Source of the DNA: Nocardia flavorosea | GTDB lineage: Bacteria > Actinomycetota > Actinomycetes > Mycobacteriales > Mycobacteriaceae | Length of the DNA stretch: 64,000 nt | Direction: 5' to 3' | Assembly: GCF_015477805.1 (NCBI RefSeq) | Contig: NZ_JADLQL010000007.1 | Coordinates: 248,001-312,000 of the forward strand | Shown: piece by piece, positions 55,625 through 64,000 of the stretch | Numbering within the stretch: the first letter of the stretch is position 1 | How the letters are laid out: each line of letters begins with the position of its first letter | Position numbers and translations under genes: made by a program | Notes under the pieces: model-generated | What the model was told of the DNA's origin: nothing | The model's input: only the letters and a program-made list of their open reading frames with translations | The model's database searches: none

Positions 55625-56712
55625 CTTTGGTGCCGGTGGCCGAAACTTCCCGGCGCGCTCTGCGCCTGCTGTCACTACTCGCCGCCCGGCGCATCTGGTC
55701 GCTCGGTGACCTGGCGGCCCGGCTGGAGGTGAGCACTCGAACGGTCCGGCGGGATATCGATACGCTGCGCCGGCTGGGCTATCCGGTCGTATCGTTGCGC
55801 GGCCCGGACGGGGGCTACCGGCTCGAGGCGGGGCATACACTGCCACCTCTGCTGTTCGACGCGGAGCAGGCGCTCGCCGTCGCGGTGGCGCTGCAAACGG
55901 CCCCGCATTCGGTGTCGGGTCTCGGTGAAGACGCCGCGCGGGCCCTGGATGCCCTCGAACAGGTCATGCCCCCCAGACTGCGGGCCGCGGTGGAGGCGCT
56001 GCGGCTCACCAGATTGCAGAACTACTGGGAGTTTCCGGCGCCACCTATCGAGGCGACGGCGTTGCAGGTTGCGGGCAGTGCCGTCCGCCGGCACGAAATG
56101 CTCATCGTCGAACCCTTCGGCCCCGACGGCATCCGCTCGGATCCGGGTACGGCGGGTTTCACCCCGGCCCGGCGCCTCGAACCGCATCACCTGGTGGTCT
56201 GGGCGGGCCGGTGGTATCTGGTCGGATTCGACCACGCCGACAATGCCTGGCGCGTGCATCGCCTCGACCGTCTCCACCTGCACGCGCCCACGGGAATTCG
56301 GTTCGCTCCGCGAGAACTGCCCGGCGGCGATGTTGCCCACCTGGTCATGACCAGCTATGACCGCGGCGATACGCCTGCTGCGTGGAAGTACACCGGAAGT
56401 GCCCGGCTCGATCTTCCGGCCGAGACTGTCGCGCGCTGGGCACCCGGCGGATCGGTTGTCGAACATCTCGATTCCGGCCACTGCCGCCTCACCGTCGGCG
56501 CATGGTCGTGGGCCGGAATCGCCGGACTACTCGCCACCTTCGATACCGACATCACCGATGTCCAACCCCCGGAACTGGTAGCCGCGTGCAGTCGGCTCGA
56601 GGAAAGATTTCGGACCGCCGCGGGTATCGATCGGACGCGGTGCAGAAGGGCCGGCGCGACCTGGACCCCGGATTCCCTATCTACCGCGGCCGAGCCGAGC
56701 GCACCCGAGTAG
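55615..56712 (+). CDS. HTH/WYL-domain transcriptional regulator
   Basis: This 365-residue regulator has an N-terminal winged helix (LLSLLAARRIWSLGDLAARLEVSTRTVRRDIDTLRRLGYPV), a middle helical part, and a WYL domain containing HHLVVWAGRWYLVGFDHADNAWRVHRLDRL. WYL domains sense ligands, often nucleic-acid-related or small metabolites. It is divergent from the monooxygenase and probably controls it. The ATG at 55615 lies inside the operator; a GTG at 55636 is a possible later start. Confidence 0.9.
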   Translation: MSTTLVPVAETSRRALRLLSLLAARRIWSLGDLAARLEVSTRTVRRDIDTLRRLGYPVVSLRGPDGGYRLEAGHTLPPLLFDAEQALAVAVALQTAPHSVSGLGEDAARALDALEQVMPPRLRAAVEALRLTRLQNYWEFPAPPIEATALQVAGSAVRRHEMLIVEPFGPDGIRSDPGTAGFTPARRLEPHHLVVWAGRWYLVGFDHADNAWRVHRLDRLHLHAPTGIRFAPRELPGGDVAHLVMTSYDRGDTPAAWKYTGSARLDLPAETVARWAPGGSVVEHLDSGHCRLTVGAWSWAGIAGLLATFDTDITDVQPPELVAACSRLEERFRTAAGIDRTRCRRAGATWTPDSLSTAAEPSAPE

Positions 56713-56844
56713 TCGCCGATCGGTGGCCCGACGGGACCGGCGTCGACGGGCTGAATCTCGGGGCCGGTTCCGACGGCAGCGATGTGGCCGTAGGTATCAC
56801 TCGGCTACAGCCGGCCGGTACCGGCAGTTCGGCTCAGCGCCGCT

Positions 56845-58947
56845 TCACGATTCGCGGGCCGCCTGCAGTAGGGCGTTGGCGAATTTCACCATCTGAGCCG
56901 GACCGCCGTACCAGGCGGAAACCGCCGAGAGCACCGCAGCACGCGCTTCCCGTGCCGCCTGGGCGACCTCGGTGGTCGATACCTCGCCGGCTTCCGCCTT
57001 ACCGGCGAGAACCTCGAGATCATCGCTTGCCGTGAGCAAACGCATGATGAGGTGAATATCGATATCGGCGCCTTCCTCGCTGCGGCTGTGCCGGGATGGG
57101 GTGTCGGCCGGTACCGGGCCGCGCTCCGGTTCGGTGAGCGCCGGGGCGGTGAGGTCGGCCGTGATCGGCTCCGGCCGGTCGGCCGGCAGTGGTGACGGGG
57201 CTTCCGCGGCTTCGCGGGCGCGCCGGGACCGCCGGGTTTCCAGTGGTGGGCGCGACTGGTCGTTACCGGCCGGCGCTTCCGGTGCGGTACGGGGTTCGTC
57301 GGGCACCAGAGTCAGCGGTGTCGACGTTGCGCGGCGCGCAGTGGGCTGTGGATCGGCCGCCGCTTCGGCTGCGGTGCTCTCGGCGTGCCGGGAGGCGGGC
57401 GGTTCCTGCTCGGACTCCAGGATGCGGGTGAGGATTTCGGAGACGGGGGCCGTGCCGGAATCATCGTCGGAGTCGCTGCTGTGTGCCGATTCCGGATCGA
57501 GCAGGCGATCGAGTATCGGGGTGGCGTCCGCGGGCGGCGCGAGTCGCGGGGGCGCTTCGGCCTCCGGCGCAGAATCGATACCCTGACCGCCGGTATCGGT
57601 CTCCTCCACCGGCCCTTCGGCGCGGGATGCGGCGGCATCCGGTTGCCGGCGGGCGGAGCGTTCGCTATCCGGCTTGTAGCGGGACGCGGACCGCGGCATC
57701 CGGCGTGGAGCCGGGAGTTCCGCGACCGGTTCGGATTCCTGGCTGCCGAGATTCGGCGGGGACGAGGGCGGCGAGTCCGCGACGGTAGCGGCCGCCGGAG
57801 AGTCCCCGGTGCCGGAACCGGGTGCCTCCTCGATTCCGGCGGGGGCGTGCCGGGCCGCGGACCGGGGCAGGCGGCGGGCCGGTAGCGCGGGCGGGGCGGA
57901 TTCGTCTTCGGTGGTAGTCGCCGGTGCGGGGGCGTGACCGCGCGAAGTACGGGTGGGCAGGGCGGACCTGGCGGATTCGGGACCGTCGGCGGACTTGCCC
58001 GCGGAGGGCAGCTCATAAGAGGCGCCGGAACGGGAGCCGGATTCTTCGGGGCGGTGCTGGTCTTCGAACGGGTTGAACTGGTCCGCGTCGGATTCGGCCG
58101 GTTCGGTCAGCGCCGGTTTACGGCGCCGGCCACCACTTTCGAGCGCCTGCGGTACCGGTTCCTCGCCGATCGAACTGAGCCAGCTGGGCAGCGAACCGGT
58201 ATCGGCGGACGATCCGCCGCAGGAATCGGATTCGGGGGCCGGACGATAGGTACCGGGATCGCCGGCCGGCGGCAACGCGCCGCCCGAACCGCCGTCGTCG
58301 TTCTGCTCGGCGGTGTGCAGTTGAGTGGTTGCGCGGGGCATCTCGGCCGGGCCGCCGGACGGTACGGTCAGCTCGTCGGGGCGCTGGGAATCCGGCTGGT
58401 ACGCCGCGGGCATCGGGATCCGCGATGACGACGACAGTGCGGGCGACGGTTCGCCGGACTGGGAAATCCGCGGCAGTGCCGCGGAATCGGCTTGACCGGA
58501 AACCTGATGCGATCCGCCCGTTGCCGCGGCGCGCGTGTGCAGCGCGGCTGTTTCGGGACCGTCGTCCGGTACATACGGGGGCCCGTCGGCCGGTGGCGTG
58601 GTGAAACGGGAATTCGATTCGTGCTCCACCGGGCTCATCGCCTGGACTTCCGGTGCGTCGCCGATGACACCCGAGGTGTTCCAGGCGGCGAACGGGTCGA
58701 GAGCCGCTGACCCGGCAGTGTTCTGGGGGTTCTGGTGTGGGGCGGACGGTGGTGCGGGGGTCCACGTGTAACCGCGGTCCGGAACGGACTCGGGCAGGTT
58801 CGTGGCGCCGTTCGAACCCTCCGCCGAATCGAATCCGTTGGATCCGAAGCCGGCGAAGCCCCTCGACTCGGAGTTGCGCGGCCCGCGCCCGTACTCCTCC
58901 GGGCGGGCGCGGCGTTCGTCTCCGAGGCTGGCATTTTCGGCATCCAT
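56845..58947 (-). CDS. Long disordered protein with short folded C-terminal domain
   Basis: This roughly 700-residue protein is rich in Pro, Ser, Ala, Glu and Asp and almost free of hydrophobic segments over residues 1–610, so it is probably disordered. Two related segments occur (ARRLPRSAARHAP and PRRMPRSASRYKP), and ILDRLLDPESA and ILTRILESEQEPP look like short helices. The last 85 residues (DIDIHLIMRLLTASDDLEVL through AVSAWYGGPAQMVKFANALL) are predicted helical and are the conserved-looking part. No membrane helix or signal peptide is seen. ATG 58947 is used; GTG 58965 would add six residues. I do not recognise the family. Confidence 0.7.
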   Translation of the reverse strand: MDAENASLGDERRARPEEYGRGPRNSESRGFAGFGSNGFDSAEGSNGATNLPESVPDRGYTWTPAPPSAPHQNPQNTAGSAALDPFAAWNTSGVIGDAPEVQAMSPVEHESNSRFTTPPADGPPYVPDDGPETAALHTRAAATGGSHQVSGQADSAALPRISQSGEPSPALSSSSRIPMPAAYQPDSQRPDELTVPSGGPAEMPRATTQLHTAEQNDDGGSGGALPPAGDPGTYRPAPESDSCGGSSADTGSLPSWLSSIGEEPVPQALESGGRRRKPALTEPAESDADQFNPFEDQHRPEESGSRSGASYELPSAGKSADGPESARSALPTRTSRGHAPAPATTTEDESAPPALPARRLPRSAARHAPAGIEEAPGSGTGDSPAAATVADSPPSSPPNLGSQESEPVAELPAPRRMPRSASRYKPDSERSARRQPDAAASRAEGPVEETDTGGQGIDSAPEAEAPPRLAPPADATPILDRLLDPESAHSSDSDDDSGTAPVSEILTRILESEQEPPASRHAESTAAEAAADPQPTARRATSTPLTLVPDEPRTAPEAPAGNDQSRPPLETRRSRRAREAAEAPSPLPADRPEPITADLTAPALTEPERGPVPADTPSRHSRSEEGADIDIHLIMRLLTASDDLEVLAGKAEAGEVSTTEVAQAAREARAAVLSAVSAWYGGPAQMVKFANALLQAARES

Positions 58948-59491
58948 GCGCTCATTCTTACCCACCCGAGTGGGATTCGTTCTAGTGCGCGAGGCTCCTC
59001 ATCTCCGCACGCGGTACTCAGGGTGACGAGGATTACAGCGACGCCGAGTTCGCGCCCGACGCCGTCGGGTTCCGCAGGTTTTCCGGACATGCCGCGCTGA
59101 CGTGCTCCTACGGTGAGAAGTCCCGGCACTGGCGAGGAACGGCTCGGGGACGCGGTGGCACGCACGTCGATCAGCGCCCGCGCCGCGGTTGCCCTCGGGT
59201 GGCGATGGCGCAAATGCGCCCCGTTGGTGCCCCCTGGACGCGACGCGCAGGGACGAAGTGCGCAGTTCGGTGAATTCGCACCGGTAACCTGGTTCGTTGC
59301 GCTGTAGGCAGGAAGGCGGGTGGCCTGTGTGCAGGCCGGATGAATCCGTCGCCGGAGCAGCGGAATCGAGCCGGGTGAGCTTGGCCGGTGAGCCGAGCGC
59401 TCACCCGGCAGGGCGCCCCGGTGGGCGAGCGGGAGCGGCCGCGATCACCTGCCCGCCGAGGCAACCGGCGGGAAGATCGGTGGCGCCGGGA
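58948..59491. other. Gene-free region upstream of the disordered protein gene
   Basis: This 544-bp stretch holds the promoter of the disordered-protein gene and a hairpin at 59370–59409 (11-bp stem, arms GCCGGGTGAGC and GCTCACCCGGC, 18-base loop) that may terminate the SPW gene. Other open frames lack support. Confidence 0.5.
59370..59409 (-). terminator. Hairpin downstream of the SPW gene
   Basis: Arms GCCGGGTGAGC (59370–59380) and GCTCACCCGGC (59399–59409) pair perfectly. The 18-base loop contains a second GCCGGTGAGCC block, so alternative pairings are possible. It lies about 80 bp after the SPW stop. Confidence 0.5.
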
Positions 59492-59848
59492 TCAGTGGTG
59501 CGGCGCCGCCCGGTGCATTCGTCCCGCGACGGCCGGCAATGCCGCGACCGCCAGTACGACGGTGACGATGCCGACGACCCACGACGTCCATGCCGCGCCG
59601 TTGTATGCGGTGTAGTCCATGACCCAGGGTGCGAGGAACAGCAGCGCGCCGAACAGGCCCATCGCGTAATCGGTGGCCGCCAGCGCCGGCCGGTACATCT
59701 GGGCGAGCCCGGTCAGTGCGATGAGTAACCCGAGCACGATCATCGTCCACACGGCCCGATCGTTGGTGGCCACCCAGATCGGCGAGAGGGCGGTGAAGAT
59801 TCCGAGCACGACGGCCAGGAAGTCCTGGGTCCGGCTTTCGGTGAACAT
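59492..59848 (-). CDS. SPW repeat membrane protein
   Basis: This 118-residue protein has four hydrophobic segments and the SPW motif in two forms, LSPIWV (first half) and LAPWVM (second half), which define the SPW repeat family. AGGAGG five bases before ATG 59848 sets the start; a longer frame to 59995 has no support. It ends with His/Arg-rich GRMHRAAPHH. Its role is unknown. Confidence 0.9.
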   Translation of the reverse strand: MFTESRTQDFLAVVLGIFTALSPIWVATNDRAVWTMIVLGLLIALTGLAQMYRPALAATDYAMGLFGALLFLAPWVMDYTAYNGAAWTSWVVGIVTVVLAVAALPAVAGRMHRAAPHH

Positions 59849-60019
59849 AATGGCCTCCTGAAAGTGGAAACAGGTCCGTTGACAGGGCCTGACCTCGGTA
59901 TAGCTGGCGCAGCGCGGCCGGTCGATATCGCGATGGACACGATTGCGCGGCGAAACGATGCGGAAGGTGTCGCTGGCCTCGACCGGGCTGCCCAAGTTAG
60001 GGTGGGCTACACATTTTTC

Positions 60020-60033
60020 TAGAACACGTTTCA
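60020..60033. promoter_or_regulatory. KstR-like operator upstream of the ferredoxin reductase
   Basis: TAGAACACGTTTCA fits the KstR consensus T-N2-AAC-N2-GTT-N2-A exactly, with a C and a G extending the dyad to 16 bp. KstR represses sterol/cholesterol catabolic genes in mycobacteria and rhodococci. The site is 37 bp before the start codon. Confidence 0.6.
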
Positions 60034-60069
60034 GTCGCGGCGCGAGCGGGCCGCAGGAGGGAGTTCGGT

Positions 60070-61269
60070 ATGTCCGCGCCGATCGTGATCGCCGGTGCCG
60101 GCCTGGCCGGGCTGCGCACCGCCGAAGAACTGCGCCGAGCCGGGTACGCCGGGGAACTGGTACTGCTCGGCGACGAGGCGCACGCGCCCTACGACCGCCC
60201 GCCGCTGTCCAAACAGTTCGTACGCGGCGAAATCGACTCGACCCCGTTGCGTCCCGAGGAGTTCTACGGCGAGAAAAATATCGATCTCCGCCTGAAAACC
60301 GCGGCCGTCGGCGTGGACTCCGCCGCTAAGAAGGTGCGGTTGGCCGACGGTTCGGCGCTCGAATACGAACACCTCGTGATCGCCACCGGACTGACCCCCC
60401 GCCGCCTGCCCGGCACCGAGGATGTCACCGGCGTCCACGTGCTGCGCAGCCACGACGATGCCGTAGCCATCCGGGAAAGCGCGCGCACCGCCGAGCAGGC
60501 CCTGATCATCGGCGCCGGATTCATCGGCTGTGAACTCGCCGCCAGCCTGCGCGCCGACGGAACGGCTGTGGTGCTGGTGGAACCGCAACCCGCTCCGCTC
60601 GCCGGTGTGCTCGGTGTGGAAGTCGGGGAACTGGTGGCCCGCCTGCACCGCGCCGAAGGGGTCGACCTGCGCTGCGGTACCGGTGTCGACACCCTGCTGA
60701 CCGATCCGGACGGCCGGGTCCGCGGTGCTCGGCTCGCCGACGGTTCGGAAGTTTCGGCGCAACTGGCGGTCGCGGGTATCGGCTCCCGTCCGGTCACCGA
60801 TTGGCTGGCCGATTCCGGGATCGAACTGGCCGAACCCACCGCAGGCGGCGGTGTGTTCGCCGACGAGGCCGGCCGCACCAGCGTGCCCGGTGTCTGGGCG
60901 GTGGGCGATGTCGCGGCCTGGCGGACCCCGACCGGTGAGCATCGCCGGATCGAACACTGGACCAATGCGGGCGAACAGGCCAAACTGCTGACCTGCGCCC
61001 TGCTGGGAACCGAACCGCCGAGCGCGCCGCAAGTGCCGTACTTCTGGAGCGACCAGTACGACCTCAAGATCCAGGCGCTGGGCACCCCGCGCGCCTCCGA
61101 CGAAATCCGTATTCTCGCCGACGACGGCCGCAAATTCCTTGCCTACTACATTCGCGAGGGCCGGCTGGCCGGGGTGGTGGGTGCCGGAATGACCGGCCGG
61201 GTGATGAAGATGCGGTCCGCGATCGCCGCGGCCGCCCCGGTGGACGAACTGCTGGGCGCCACTCAATAA
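60070..61269 (+). CDS. FAD-dependent ferredoxin reductase (NAD(P)H type)
   Basis: This 399-residue flavoprotein has the N-terminal FAD motif IVIAGAGLAGLRTAEELRRAG, the YDRPPLSKQ segment, the NAD-binding motif ALIIGAGFIGCELAASLRADG, VWAVGDVAAW, and a C-terminal Reductase_C domain containing YFWSDQYDLKIQ. It passes electrons from NAD(P)H to ferredoxins of P450 or dioxygenase systems, as in the mycobacterial Rv0688 type. AGGAGGGA lies upstream of the ATG. A KstR-like site upstream suggests sterol-linked expression. Confidence 0.92.
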   Translation: MSAPIVIAGAGLAGLRTAEELRRAGYAGELVLLGDEAHAPYDRPPLSKQFVRGEIDSTPLRPEEFYGEKNIDLRLKTAAVGVDSAAKKVRLADGSALEYEHLVIATGLTPRRLPGTEDVTGVHVLRSHDDAVAIRESARTAEQALIIGAGFIGCELAASLRADGTAVVLVEPQPAPLAGVLGVEVGELVARLHRAEGVDLRCGTGVDTLLTDPDGRVRGARLADGSEVSAQLAVAGIGSRPVTDWLADSGIELAEPTAGGGVFADEAGRTSVPGVWAVGDVAAWRTPTGEHRRIEHWTNAGEQAKLLTCALLGTEPPSAPQVPYFWSDQYDLKIQALGTPRASDEIRILADDGRKFLAYYIREGRLAGVVGAGMTGRVMKMRSAIAAAAPVDELLGATQ

Positions 61270-61279
61270 CCTGTTCGGT

Positions 61280-62044
61280 GTGATCGTCGCGCTCATCGAT
61301 TCGGGTTTCGGGCTGCTGCCCACCGCGGCGTGGCTGCGCAAGCTACGCCCCGATGTGGATCTCCTGCTCCAGTTGGACCCAGACGGCGCGCCGTGGGGTC
61401 CCAAACCACACGACTGGGTGATCGAGCGGGTGGTCTCGACCGCGCGCACTGCCCGCGACCTGGGCGCCGAGGTGGTCGTGCTGCCCTGTAACACCGCCAG
61501 TGTGACCGCGCTCGAGCACGTCCGCGCCGAGCTGGGCTCGCAGGTCCCGGTGGTGGGTACCGTTCCGGCCATCAAACCGGCCGCCGCGGCCTGCCGGTCG
61601 ATTGCGGTGTGGGCGACTGCCGCGACCACGGCCAGCCCTTACCAGGCCGATCTGATCGCGCGGTTCGGCGGGGACGCGAAGGTGACCGGTGTGGCCTGTC
61701 ACGGGCTTGCCGAAGCGGTAGACCGCGGCAGTATGGCCGAGGTCCGGGCGGCGGTGGCCGATGCGGCGGCCCGCACCCCCGCCGATGTCGAGGGCGTGGT
61801 GCTCGGCTGCACTCACTACCCGTTGATCGTGGACACGATAGTCGCTGCGCTGCCGGACGGTGTCCGTTTGTTCGACAGCGCGCAGGCCGTCGCCGCGCAG
61901 ACGGTCCGGCGGATGGAGGCGTTGGGGGATATGGTGCCCGGTGACGGCACCGTGCAGGTCCGCCTGAGTGGACTGCCCGGGGCGCTACCGCTCGGCGCCG
62001 CGGCGTACGAGTCCGGGCGCATTTTGGGTGCCGGCCGAAAGTAG
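61280..62044 (+). CDS. Aspartate/glutamate racemase family protein
   Basis: This 254-residue protein has the racemase motifs with both catalytic Cys: LIDSGFGLLPTAAWL, VVVLPCNTASVTALEHV (first Cys) and VVLGCTHYPLIVDTI (second Cys). It is related to MurI but more divergent at the N-terminus (usual VFDSGVGG replaced by LIDSGFG), so it may be a second racemase with another role. GTG starts 10 bp after the preceding stop; TAACCT with the stop codon itself lies seven bases upstream. Confidence 0.85.
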   Translation: MIVALIDSGFGLLPTAAWLRKLRPDVDLLLQLDPDGAPWGPKPHDWVIERVVSTARTARDLGAEVVVLPCNTASVTALEHVRAELGSQVPVVGTVPAIKPAAAACRSIAVWATAATTASPYQADLIARFGGDAKVTGVACHGLAEAVDRGSMAEVRAAVADAAARTPADVEGVVLGCTHYPLIVDTIVAALPDGVRLFDSAQAVAAQTVRRMEALGDMVPGDGTVQVRLSGLPGALPLGAAAYESGRILGAGRK

Positions 62045-62094
62045 CGGACAGTCGCTCGAACTTCTCGGCCGGCGGTTCGCAGGTCGACGGGACG

Positions 62095-64000
62095 TCAGCC
62101 CGGGCGTTCGACGGCCGGCTGGATATTCAGGTCCGCGGCGAGCAGCCGTGCCGATCTCCTCGCCCGTCGCGACGCCGTTCCGGACAGATCGGCGTGCGCG
62201 AGGCTGTCGAGCTGATGCCATGCCGCGACACTGCGGAGCTCGGCCAGGGCATCGATGGCGCGGTTGCGGCAGTAGTCGTCGAGTCTCGGGATGGTATGGC
62301 CGAGAAGGTGAACGGTCGTATCGTCACCCAGTAGTCCCTGGGTCCGCAAAACCCAACGGCTTACCGGCTGGGATGATTCGCGACCTGGGCGCGCGAAGTT
62401 CGCGTACCAAGCGCGGAACAACGCCCGGGCGAACGCCGCGAGCGAGCGCGGGTCGGCGGCCTCGATCAGCGCTCGAACGCCGTCGTAGGGTTCGTGTGAT
62501 TGCCACATTGCGAGCATGGTGCAGATCCGTGCGGTCGTCGGCCTCGGTAGCGCGGCGTGGCCGTCACGCAGCAGAATCTGCGGCAGCAGCGTCGGCTGTA
62601 CCCACTGCGGCACGGGCGGAATGTATCCCGGAAGCTGCCAAATGCGTCTGCTGGGATGCAGCATGGCGTCTGCTTCCCGCAGTGCGGCGTCGCCGTATTG
62701 CTCTGCGGCAGCGCGAATCGCCCCGAGGTGGCCTTTTCGAACCAGCTGGTGCAACGCTGATTCGGCCCGGTTTCGCATCGTGCCGTGCGCGCCCAGCGCC
62801 CAAGCCACCAGATCGACGGCGGCGGTATCGATATGCCGGTCGAACCATGCGGCGGCTGCGTGGCGCGGTGCCTCGCTGTCGAGGAGTAGATGCAACATCA
62901 ACCGCGTGACGGCGGTACCGTCCATCGTGGCCAGGGCGGGCGCCATGGCCGCCGGGTGTCGCTGGGCGGCTTCGAGGGTTATGTCGAGTGCATCGCGTTC
63001 GAACCGGCCGATCATCCGCCGATAAGGTCCGAACCAGTAGGGGTACGACCACTTGGTCTCGCGCTCGAGCTCACGCAGCCGCTCTCGTGCCTCCGCCTCG
63101 GGCCCCAATGCGATGGCGGTGACCATATCGTAGCCCCAAGATCCCCATTTGTTTTCGGCCAGCACCCCCTGTGCCCATCCGGGTTCGAGTTCTCGCACGG
63201 AGCCGGTCGGCGTTCGCGCCCAGCGTTCGCGTTCGCCGGGAAGCCACTTCACTTCGAGCGGCCGCCCGGGTGGTGTGCGTACGACGCGGCGGGTTCGCGG
63301 CCGTCGCCCAAGGTCTTCCCAGGGCGGATTTTCCAGCAGACCGGACAGTTCCGCCGGTATGGATTCGGGGAACTGCTCACCGAAGCCGAGCTCGTGCAGG
63401 TCGTGCGGCGAGTTTCGGCGCTGCGTAATCAGCAGGCCCGGGTTTCGGCGGGCATGTTCGTGCAACAGCCGTTGGAGCTCGGGTAGCGCGCTGGTTGTGC
63501 CTCGTTGCACAAGTATCCGCATCGCGCGCCGCGGAAATCGGCGTGCTGCCTGCTGCAGGGCATCGACCACACACTGCTGGGGCTCCCCTTCGTCCGTTAC
63601 GGCCCGCGCGAGCAGCAGCTCGAACGCTTCGTCGGTCGGAAAACGAGCGAGGGTCGAGCACAGTTGTTCGGTACTGATCATCGCAGGGGTTGCCGGCACC
63701 TCGGTCCGCCTCGGAACCTGCAACTTCTCGTCGAGATAACGGGCAAGGACCGGTGCCGCCTTCGGACCACAGTTGACGATCACGTCGGGGTAGCGCTGGG
63801 CCATCGGTGCGAATCCGGCCAGCTCTACGATGCGTGCAAGCTGTTCACCGGTGGTGGCGGAAGCCGCGAGCAGCGCGTACTTGCCGGTCTCGGCGAGCGA
63901 GGACAGCTCTTCGACCGGTTGTCCGGACGCGAGCTCCTTATTGAGCCAGCGCTGTTCGGTCGGCACCAAGAACACGGAAGCATATGCCACGTCCGACAAC
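62095..64000 (-). CDS. Large helical protein, 5' end outside the window
   Basis: At least 634 residues are visible; the frame is open to the window edge, so the start is not seen. The sequence is mostly helical with Ala/Leu/Arg-rich repeats and looks like HEAT/ARM-like solenoid segments (ALAELRSVAAWHQLDSLAHA near the end, MLHLLLDSEAPRHAAAAWFD in the middle). It resembles large actinobacterial HEAT/WGR-type proteins in general appearance only. I do not recognise a catalytic motif. Confidence 0.55.
   Translation of the reverse strand, partial: LSDVAYASVFLVPTEQRWLNKELASGQPVEELSSLAETGKYALLAASATTGEQLARIVELAGFAPMAQRYPDVIVNCGPKAAPVLARYLDEKLQVPRRTEVPATPAMISTEQLCSTLARFPTDEAFELLLARAVTDEGEPQQCVVDALQQAARRFPRRAMRILVQRGTTSALPELQRLLHEHARRNPGLLITQRRNSPHDLHELGFGEQFPESIPAELSGLLENPPWEDLGRRPRTRRVVRTPPGRPLEVKWLPGERERWARTPTGSVRELEPGWAQGVLAENKWGSWGYDMVTAIALGPEAEARERLRELERETKWSYPYWFGPYRRMIGRFERDALDITLEAAQRHPAAMAPALATMDGTAVTRLMLHLLLDSEAPRHAAAAWFDRHIDTAAVDLVAWALGAHGTMRNRAESALHQLVRKGHLGAIRAAAEQYGDAALREADAMLHPSRRIWQLPGYIPPVPQWVQPTLLPQILLRDGHAALPRPTTARICTMLAMWQSHEPYDGVRALIEAADPRSLAAFARALFRAWYANFARPGRESSQPVSRWVLRTQGLLGDDTTVHLLGHTIPRLDDYCRNRAIDALAELRSVAAWHQLDSLAHADLSGTASRRARRSARLLAADLNIQPAVERPG

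Noticed and set aside
59300..59420. Riboswitch upstream of a gene
   Set aside because: The hairpin-rich stretch did not match a riboswitch core I know. It lies downstream of the SPW gene rather than in a leader, so it is listed as a terminator candidate.

Overview
The window is high-GC chromosomal DNA from a mycolic-acid-forming actinobacterium, most likely Nocardia or a close relative (Nocardiaceae). Four things point there. The gene order runs mgtA–menG / menJ / grcC1 / htpX / yajQ, then tRNA-Thr–tRNA-Met–rpmG–hadAB–tRNA-Trp–secE–nusG–rplK–rplA–rplJ–rplL–mkl–rpoB–rpoC, then rpsL–rpsG–fusA–tuf; this parallels the order known from mycobacteria. The (3R)-hydroxyacyl-ACP dehydratase genes hadA and hadB are fused. 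A one-chain nitrate reductase–flavoprotein fusion is present. Starts are often GTG or TTG, and several look leaderless. I see no phage, plasmid, insertion-sequence or CRISPR signature.

Layout. 1–6.7 kb: tail of a membrane protein, a divergent TetR/aldo-keto reductase pair, and the large assimilatory nitrate reductase fused to a flavodoxin/FAD/NADPH electron-donor module. 6.7–15.7 kb: menaquinone and envelope lipid genes (menG, mgtA-like mannosyltransferase, menJ, grcC1), a VOC/AraC pair, htpX and yajQ. 16–33 kb: tRNA genes, rpmG, fused hadAB, secE, nusG, four ribosomal protein genes with an L10 leader, the Mce ATPase gene mkl, and rpoBC. 33–47 kb: accessory block of small regulator–enzyme pairs (TetR with three operators, FNT channel/cyanase, XRE/AKR, MerR/AKR, pirin, GNAT, SixA-like phosphatase, FprB, thioesterase, MDR oxidoreductase, two DUF3558 lipoproteins). 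47–52 kb: rpsL, rpsG, fusA, tuf. 52–64 kb: a decayed toxin–antitoxin/tautomerase patch, a Pro-rich repeat membrane protein, a monooxygenase with its WYL regulator, a 700-residue disordered protein, an SPW protein, a ferredoxin reductase under a KstR-like site, a racemase, and an incomplete large protein.

How the genes work together. menG and menJ act on menaquinone, and grcC1 may supply its prenyl chain. mgtA, hadAB and mkl serve the mycolate/lipid envelope and lipid import. The transcription–translation genes lie in at least three units: rplJL with a leader and terminator, rpoBC with its own promoter, and rpsL–rpsG–fusA–tuf with its own promoter. The 33–47 kb block is dominated by redox enzymes paired with local regulators.

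Main points for a second look: RpoB carries Asn where Ser is expected at rifampicin position 531 (E. coli numbering); the nitrate reductase lacks one of four Fe-S cysteines (Cys to Arg); a 75-bp tandem repeat after rplK has diverged relatives in three other intergenic regions; and several regulatory sites can be read directly. Family names come from motifs recognised by eye; no database search was run.
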